From contig CAMOTT010000058.1 in assembly GCA_946626015.1 (NCBI GenBank), positions 1 through 10,376 on the forward strand: a DNA stretch of 10,376 nt. The letters are read 5' to 3'. Under the pieces are notes generated by a model. That model was not told the origin of the DNA, ran no database searches, and saw nothing but the letters and a program-made list of their open reading frames with translations. The number at the start of each line of letters is the position of its first letter. Within the stretch, counting starts at the first letter, position 1. The position numbers were made by a program, and so were the translations under genes. The DNA comes from an uncultured Clostridia bacterium. GTDB taxonomy: Bacteria > Bacillota > Clostridia > Oscillospirales > Acutalibacteraceae. Shown in pieces: positions 7,889-10,376 of this stretch.

Positions 7889-7917
7889 ATAGTACATTAA
7901 ATTCCGGTGTTATTCAA
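7889..7917 (-). promoter_or_regulatory. Probable promoter of the DUF4838 gene
   Basis: On the minus strand, -35 TTGAAT (complement of 7912-7917), a 17-bp spacer and -10 TACTAT (complement of 7889-7894). The -10 matches consensus at four of six positions, so it is weaker than the other promoters here. Nearby AT-rich sequence offers other -10 candidates. Confidence 0.45.
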
Positions 7918-7997
7918 TAGATAATTTGTTTTTCAGCGCAAAAATGGAAACGATCAGGATCACGGAGGCACGTTTTTTAACGCATATTCATAAAAAA

Positions 7998-8023
7998 TCA
8001 ACAAATCATTTTGAATTTGTTGA
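7998..8023. promoter_or_regulatory. Operator-like inverted repeat overlapping a -35 box
   Basis: TCAACAAAT (7998-8006) and ATTTGTTGA (8015-8023) are perfect 9-bp inverted arms with an 8-bp spacer. The right arm overlaps the first four bases of the TTGACA at 8020-8025, the usual place for a repressor site. The regulator is unknown; no regulator gene is in the window. Confidence 0.6.
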
Positions 8024-8048
8024 CAAAAAACTGTTGTGATGCTACAAT
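8020..8048 (+). promoter_or_regulatory. Near-consensus sigma-A promoter (P1)
   Basis: TTGACA (8020-8025), a 17-bp spacer and TACAAT (8043-8048), the same -35/-10 pair as the rny promoter. Transcription would start near 8055. It precedes a terminator at 8168-8209 and the gene fragment at 8304. Confidence 0.85.
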
Positions 8049-8064
8049 TATTTAAAATAAGGGG

Positions 8065-8093
8065 TTGACAGATAAGATGAAGCGTGAGATAAT
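8065..8093 (+). promoter_or_regulatory. Second tandem promoter (P2)
   Basis: TTGACA (8065-8070), 17-bp spacer, GATAAT (8088-8093), placed exactly 45 bp after P1. Its start would be near 8100. P2 lacks the inverted repeat that overlaps P1, so the two could respond differently. Confidence 0.6.
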
Positions 8094-8099
8094 CGCATA

Positions 8100-8209
8100 C
8101 ATAACATAACATAACGGACTTTTGCCGTCCGGCGGTTCGTTGCGACTGTTTTGATATGATGTGCTTTCGGTAAAGGGTGCTCTTGCGCCTTTTGCCGATT
8201 TTTGTTTTT
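8100..8209 (+). ncRNA. Predicted short terminated transcript (sRNA or attenuated leader)
   Basis: Transcripts from P1 (start near 8055) or P2 (start near 8100) would end at the terminator at 8168-8209, giving RNAs of roughly 155 or 110 nt. The segment has no ORF of note. It contains a CGGAC/GTCCG hairpin (near 8114-8130) and the terminator stem. The signal set is what a small RNA gene shows, but the same layout fits a leader in which the terminator controls the gene at 8304. I do not recognise a known RNA family, and the 5' end is an estimate. Confidence 0.45.
8168..8209 (+). terminator. Strong intrinsic terminator upstream of the surface-protein fragment
   Basis: CGGTAAAGGGTGC (8168-8180) pairs over all 13 positions, with three G-U pairs, with GCGCCTTTTGCCG (8185-8197) around a TCTT loop. 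It is followed by ATTTTTGTTTTT (8198-8209). It lies about 95 bp before the next start codon, not after a gene, which is what makes it notable. Confidence 0.83.
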
Positions 8210-8303
8210 ATGCAGCCTTACTCCCTGAGAAAGGGGCGCTTACGGTCATTCTTACCGCCACGGCGGTATTTAAATAAATCTATAAACCCAAGGAGGAAAA
8301 ACA

Positions 8304-8732
8304 ATGAACAAAAAAATCAAACGAACTTTGGAGATTTTGCTCTCATTGGCAATGATTTTTTCGCTGATGCCGACGAGCGTATTCGCCACGCTGTCAGACG
8401 GCACAGCCTTTCTCGGCAACGTGGCTGACGGTGACATCATCACCTTCGGCTCCTACCCCCAGAGCAAGGTGACGGACAGCGCCACGATCACCGCCCTCAA
8501 CAATGCTACGATATGTTGGCGCTACATTCCATTGCCGTTTCGGCAAGATCGATCAAAATCAATGCCGATTTGGCAAGAACGCTTCTGTATTTTTCTCCCC
8601 GAATTTACGTCGATTTTGGAAATCGCCAACCTGCTCATTCTGGCAACACGACATTTGTGGTGGCAACAAACGCAAAAATCAACTGGTTTTTGGTTCAATT
8701 CTTCAGGACATAAAAAAGCCGCAACCCCTTGA
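8304..8732 (+). pseudogene. N-terminal fragment of a clostridial cell-surface protein
   Basis: The ATG at 8304 follows an AAGGAGG site with good spacing. Residues 1-29 are a signal peptide (KKIKR, hydrophobic core, SVFAT) and residues 41-68 contain GDIITFGSYPQSKV, a stretch I recognise from the N-termini of large secreted proteins in gut Clostridia, which usually continue for several hundred residues. After about residue 68 (base 8507) the reading frame continues to a TGA at 8730-8732, but the predicted sequence loses all resemblance: odd composition rich in W, F, Q and R, and the stop lies inside a terminator loop. I read this as a real gene start joined to unrelated sequence by deletion or rearrangement. 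A 142-residue exported peptide could still be made. The alternative, a genuine short protein, is less likely. Confidence 0.55.
8532..8575. repeat. Two related palindromes about 30 bp apart
   Basis: TTGCCG-TTT-CGGCAA (8532-8546) is a perfect 6-bp-arm palindrome; TGCC-GATTT-GGCA (8563-8575) is a degenerate version centred 30 bp later. Both are followed by AGA-CG-like sequence, so they are also direct repeats. Further GGCAA motifs occur at 8642 and 8672, again 30 bp apart. The role is unknown; they lie in the unrecognised 8508-8710 segment. Confidence 0.5.
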
Positions 8733-8749
8733 TACATAATGGGTTGCGG
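8712..8749 (-). terminator. Terminator beyond the tRNA-derived units
   Basis: CCGCAACCC (8719-8727) pairs with GGGTTGCGG (8741-8749) over a 13-nt loop. On the minus strand it is followed by CTTTTTTA (complement of 8711-8718). It begins two to three bases after the CCA-equivalent end of the most distal tRNA 3' copy, the position expected of a tRNA terminator. Confidence 0.78.
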
Positions 8750-8751
8750 GA

Positions 8752-8913
8752 TGGAGCTGGTGGTCAGAATCGAACCGGGAACGTGCTTTGCACGCCCGTG
8801 ATTATAACGCCTCAATTTTTGACGGAGCAAAAATTGAGATGCTTAAGTTGTCAGTTCGATATTACAACTAAACTAAAATTGAACAGGATGACCTTTCGGT
8901 CATCCTGTTCAAT
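8752..8913 (-). repeat. tRNA-derived tandem unit A (distal)
   Basis: A 162-bp unit about 90% identical by eye to the unit at 8914-9076. In minus-strand order it has a hairpin ending like the tRNA terminator (8878-8913, 16-bp stem, loop 8894-8897), a 14-nt inverted copy of the tRNA-Thr T-arm region (8847-8860), a hairpin with arms 8811-8821 and 8828-8838, a CGTGC/GCACG hairpin, and a copy of the last 23 nt of the tRNA including CCA (8752-8774). It has no acceptor or D-arm partner, so it cannot fold as a tRNA. It encodes no protein. Confidence 0.88.
8871..8913 (-). terminator. Copy of the tRNA terminator hairpin in unit A
   Basis: ATTGAACAGGATGACC (8878-8893) pairs with 8898-8913 over 16 bp, loop TTTC on the plus strand (GAAA in minus-strand RNA). 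The following minus-strand T-run is broken (TTTTAGTTTAG), so it should terminate less well than the copy next to tRNA-Thr. Confidence 0.65.
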
Positions 8914-9076
8914 TGGAGCTGGTGGTCAGAATCGAACCGGGAACGTGCTGCGCACGCCCGGAGATCATAACGCCTCAATTTTTGACGGAGCAAAAATTGA
9001 GATGCGAATGTTGTCAGTTCGATATTACAACTAAACAAAAATCGAACAGGATGACCGAAAGGTCATCCTGTTCAAT
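8914..9076 (-). repeat. tRNA-derived tandem unit B (proximal)
   Basis: A 163-bp unit directly after tRNA-Thr with the same order of parts as unit A: terminator hairpin (9044-9073), inverted 14-nt T-arm copy (9010-9023), hairpin with arms 8974-8984 and 8991-9001, a CCGGG-CGTGC stem, and a copy of the tRNA 3' 23 nt (8914-8936). Its junction to the real tRNA is seamless, since unit B supplies the terminator used by that tRNA. Confidence 0.88.
9031..9073 (-). terminator. Terminator of tRNA-Thr
   Basis: GAACAGGATGACC (9044-9056) pairs with GGTCATCCTGTTC (9061-9073), a perfect 13-bp stem with a GAAA plus-strand loop. On the minus strand it is followed by GATTTTTGTTTAG (complement of 9031-9043). 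It begins three bases past the tRNA CCA. Confidence 0.85.
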
Positions 9077-9151
9077 TGGAGCTGGTGGTCAGAATCGAAC
9101 TGACAACCTGCTCATTACGAATGAGCTGCTCTGCCATTGAGCCACACCAGC
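9077..9151 (-). tRNA. tRNA-Thr, anticodon CGT
   Basis: Complete cloverleaf on the minus strand: acceptor GCTGGTG with CACCAGC, discriminator T and encoded CCA; D stem GCTC/GAGC; anticodon stem GCTCA/TGAGC with loop TTCGTAA, anticodon CGT reading the Thr codon ACG; five-base variable loop AGGTT; T stem GTCAG/CTGAC with loop TTCGATT. No mismatches in any stem. It has its own promoter 14 bp upstream and a terminator directly downstream. Confidence 0.96.
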
Positions 9152-9165
9152 GACGTTACCCACTA

Positions 9166-9194
9166 ATTATAATAAAAAAGTCGGGCAATTTCAA
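9166..9194 (-). promoter_or_regulatory. Promoter of tRNA-Thr
   Basis: On the minus strand, -35 TTGAAA (complement of 9189-9194), 17-bp spacer and perfect -10 TATAAT (complement of 9166-9171). Transcription would begin only a few bases before the mature tRNA 5' end at 9151. I see no clear terminator between the U32 gene stop (9237) and this promoter, so some read-through from that gene is possible. Confidence 0.85.
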
Positions 9195-9236
9195 GTGTTT
9201 TTTTAAAAATTTTCCTTTTACAATTGTGACGGGGGA

Positions 9237-10376
9237 TCAATCCACGCCGCGGTAGTAAAGCCCCCTCGTGAACTCACCCTCCGGACGGCCGCCGAGCTTG
9301 TAGGCGTTGATGATTTTTTCACATTCTTCCCTTGATTCTGTGGTGAATTTAAGGAGCAGAAAATCTATATTTTTGACCTCGTTGAGCCTGTCCGCAAGAA
9401 AAAGGGGACGGGAGTTGAGTATTTCGGAGCAGCCGTTTGAGCACCGCACGGGGAAGGTGACGTTCATCCTGTCCACTATCCCGGAGCCTCGTTTGCACTG
9501 GGCGCAGGTCTTGCCGTTCTTTACCGGGCAGTTGACCGTCAGCATCAGCGGCAGTCTGCCGTAGGCTAAACTACCTCTGGGCAGGCTCCCTTTGAGGGCG
9601 GCGATCTGTTTCAGAGTCAGCTCCGCGGAGACCAAAACTTCATCGGCTCCCAGATCTTCAATGCAGGCCAGCGCGTGGGAGTTGAAAATATTTGTGCCGT
9701 AGTCGGCTGAGACCCGGAAGCCCTCGGAGCGGAGCAGATAAATGCCGTCCGGCGTGCCGGCAAAGCCCCTGCTAACGCCAAGCTCTTTGAGCTTGCGCAG
9801 CCTGTTGCGGAGTCTTTCACCGGTGCCGAATATCCCCCTGGGGAGCTTGACGGCTGAGTTCTTTTGACTAAGAAACAGCTCGTCCGGGGCGTCAAAGGGC
9901 AGAATTACCCGGGTTACGCCGCCAAGATCATCGGGGATCTGTCCCTCATTGTCAAACTCCGCGTACAGCGCTTTGCCGCCGGGCTTGCGGTCGGTAAGCT
10001 TTTCTGTTGTTTTTGTGAACGCCTTGGGTTCGGTGGCGCCCAGCTGTTCATTTAGTTTTTCCAACGCCTCACGCCGCAGTGAATTTACGCAGGAGGAGGG
10101 GATGTTCAGCCCTTCGTCAAGCTCAAATTCAAAGCTGACAGGCAAAAACTGGGTGCCGCCGCATTTTCTGAGCTGGGCGGTGAGCTTTTCCTCTGTTACC
10201 GGGCTGTTCAGGGCTTTTTGTGGTATGGTTTCGGAGCGGCAGGACACCTTTTTGCCCCCGGCCTGCGCGGCAAGGGTGACGTTTTCACCCTCAACGCAGG
10301 TCATAAAAAATTCAGTGGGAATTTTTTGCGGTTCTTTGTTGTATAACCCGGCAAGCCTTGAAAGCACAGGCGCGGC
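9237..10376 (-). CDS. U32 family protein with DUF3656 region, C-terminal part (RlhA-like)
   Basis: The N-terminus lies beyond the right edge: the frame stays open to base 10376 and the GTG at 10365-10367 codes an internal Val, not a start. In the 376 residues counted from that Val, 1-110 match the DUF3656 insert (VTEEKLTAQLRKCGGTQFLP near 57-76, VNSLRREALEKL near 94-105). Residues 130-376 are the C-terminal U32 region: ADYGTNIFNSHAL at 221-233, YGRLPLMLTVNCPVKN at 269-284, cysteines C280, C288, C291, C309 and C313, and the family ending FTRGLYYRGVD. U32 proteins were called collagenase-like peptidases, but characterised members such as TrhP and RlhA act in RNA hydroxylation; E. coli RlhA (23S rRNA C2501) is the one with DUF3656. 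The RlhA-like role is inference. It ends 85 bp upstream of tRNA-Thr on the same strand. Confidence 0.93.
   Translation of the reverse strand, partial: AAPVLSRLAGLYNKEPQKIPTEFFMTCVEGENVTLAAQAGGKKVSCRSETIPQKALNSPVTEEKLTAQLRKCGGTQFLPVSFEFELDEGLNIPSSCVNSLRREALEKLNEQLGATEPKAFTKTTEKLTDRKPGGKALYAEFDNEGQIPDDLGGVTRVILPFDAPDELFLSQKNSAVKLPRGIFGTGERLRNRLRKLKELGVSRGFAGTPDGIYLLRSEGFRVSADYGTNIFNSHALACIEDLGADEVLVSAELTLKQIAALKGSLPRGSLAYGRLPLMLTVNCPVKNGKTCAQCKRGSGIVDRMNVTFPVRCSNGCSEILNSRPLFLADRLNEVKNIDFLLLKFTTESREECEKIINAYKLGGRPEGEFTRGLYYRGVD

Larger units (their letters stand above)
7853..8303. other. 451-bp gene-free region with divergent control signals
   Basis: No believable gene lies here. It holds the minus-strand promoter and ribosome site of the DUF4838 gene at its left end, an inverted repeat at 7998-8023, two tandem plus-strand promoters (8020-8048 and 8065-8093), a three-fold ATAAC direct repeat near 8101-8115, a strong plus-strand terminator at 8168-8209, a small hairpin around 8266-8281, and a strong ribosome site before the ATG at 8304. 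Bases 7918-7997 show nothing I can interpret. Confidence 0.7.

Noticed and set aside
8077..8109. Leader peptide MKREIIAYIT before the terminator
   Set aside because: The GGGG run lies too far upstream for a good ribosome site, the ORF overlaps promoter P2, and no repeated regulatory codons are present.
8225..8230. CTGAGA as part of a TPP riboswitch
   Set aside because: The other conserved TPP elements are missing and the downstream gene is not a thiamine gene; it is just the loop of a short CCC/GGG hairpin.
8177..8428. Plus-strand 83-residue ORF overlapping the surface-protein start
   Set aside because: Begins in the terminator stem and overlaps, out of frame, a gene start with a proper ribosome site and signal peptide.
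8532..8680. CRISPR-like array from 30-bp spaced motifs
   Set aside because: The repeated motif is only 5-15 bp and degenerate, with uneven overall spacing and no cas genes.
8522..8830. Minus-strand 102-residue ORF with a CVCCHHKC stretch
   Set aside because: Starts inside the tRNA-derived unit and runs through a terminator; no ribosome site. The cysteine cluster looks like chance translation.
8752..8936. Units A and B as further functional tRNA genes
   Set aside because: Only the 3' 23 nt match; there is no acceptor partner, D arm or matching T stem (CCCGG opposite CTGAC).
8729..9140. Plus-strand ORFs across the tRNA region with GAGGQNRT-type translations
   Set aside because: They are read-through of the reverse complement of the tRNA and its repeat copies; no ribosome sites, and the repeats explain the sequence.

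Overview
The window looks like chromosomal DNA of a Clostridia-type Firmicute, probably an Oscillospiraceae/Ruminococcaceae-like gut or rumen anaerobe. Evidence: a Gram-positive RNase Y with a TTG start, strong AGGAGG-type ribosome sites, consensus sigma-A promoters (TTGACA-N17-TACAAT class), a tRNA gene with encoded CCA, and secreted polysaccharide enzymes of families common in these organisms. The assignment is inference from sequence style; no species is named.

Layout. (1) 1-3082: the tail of a gene whose last codons resemble a GH16 C-terminus, then a secreted GH16 beta-glucanase and, 26 bp on, a secreted LCAT-like alpha/beta hydrolase, closed by a long terminator hairpin. (2) 3083-4923: a sigma-A promoter, a structured leader and RNase Y (rny), ended by a hairpin suited to terminating both converging transcripts. 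(3) 5042-7852, minus strand: a secreted DUF4838 protein and a lone ABC-3 metal-ion permease, each with its own promoter; no ATPase or binding-protein partner is present. (4) 7853-8303: no gene, but an inverted repeat overlapping the -35 of a near-consensus promoter, a second tandem promoter, and a strong intrinsic terminator about 115-160 nt downstream. This is either a small RNA or a controlled leader for the next gene. (5) 8304-8750: the first ~68 codons of a clostridial surface protein, then unrelated sequence with paired palindromes. (6) 8752-9151, minus strand: tRNA-Thr(CGT) followed by two ~162-bp tandem units, each carrying a copy of the tRNA 3' end, a copy of its terminator, a conserved hairpin and an inverted 14-nt copy of the tRNA T-arm region. 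(7) 9237-10376, minus strand: the C-terminal part of a U32 family protein with a DUF3656 region (RlhA-like).

Function. The GH16 and LCAT-like proteins are probably co-transcribed and exported, and the DUF4838 protein also looks like an exported glycan-active protein; RNase Y, the U32 protein and tRNA-Thr are core RNA-metabolism genes. The unusual parts are the tRNA-derived tandem units and the controlled promoter/terminator segment. They lie within about 1.1 kb of each other, on either side of a truncated gene, which suggests a rearrangement-prone site next to a tRNA gene.
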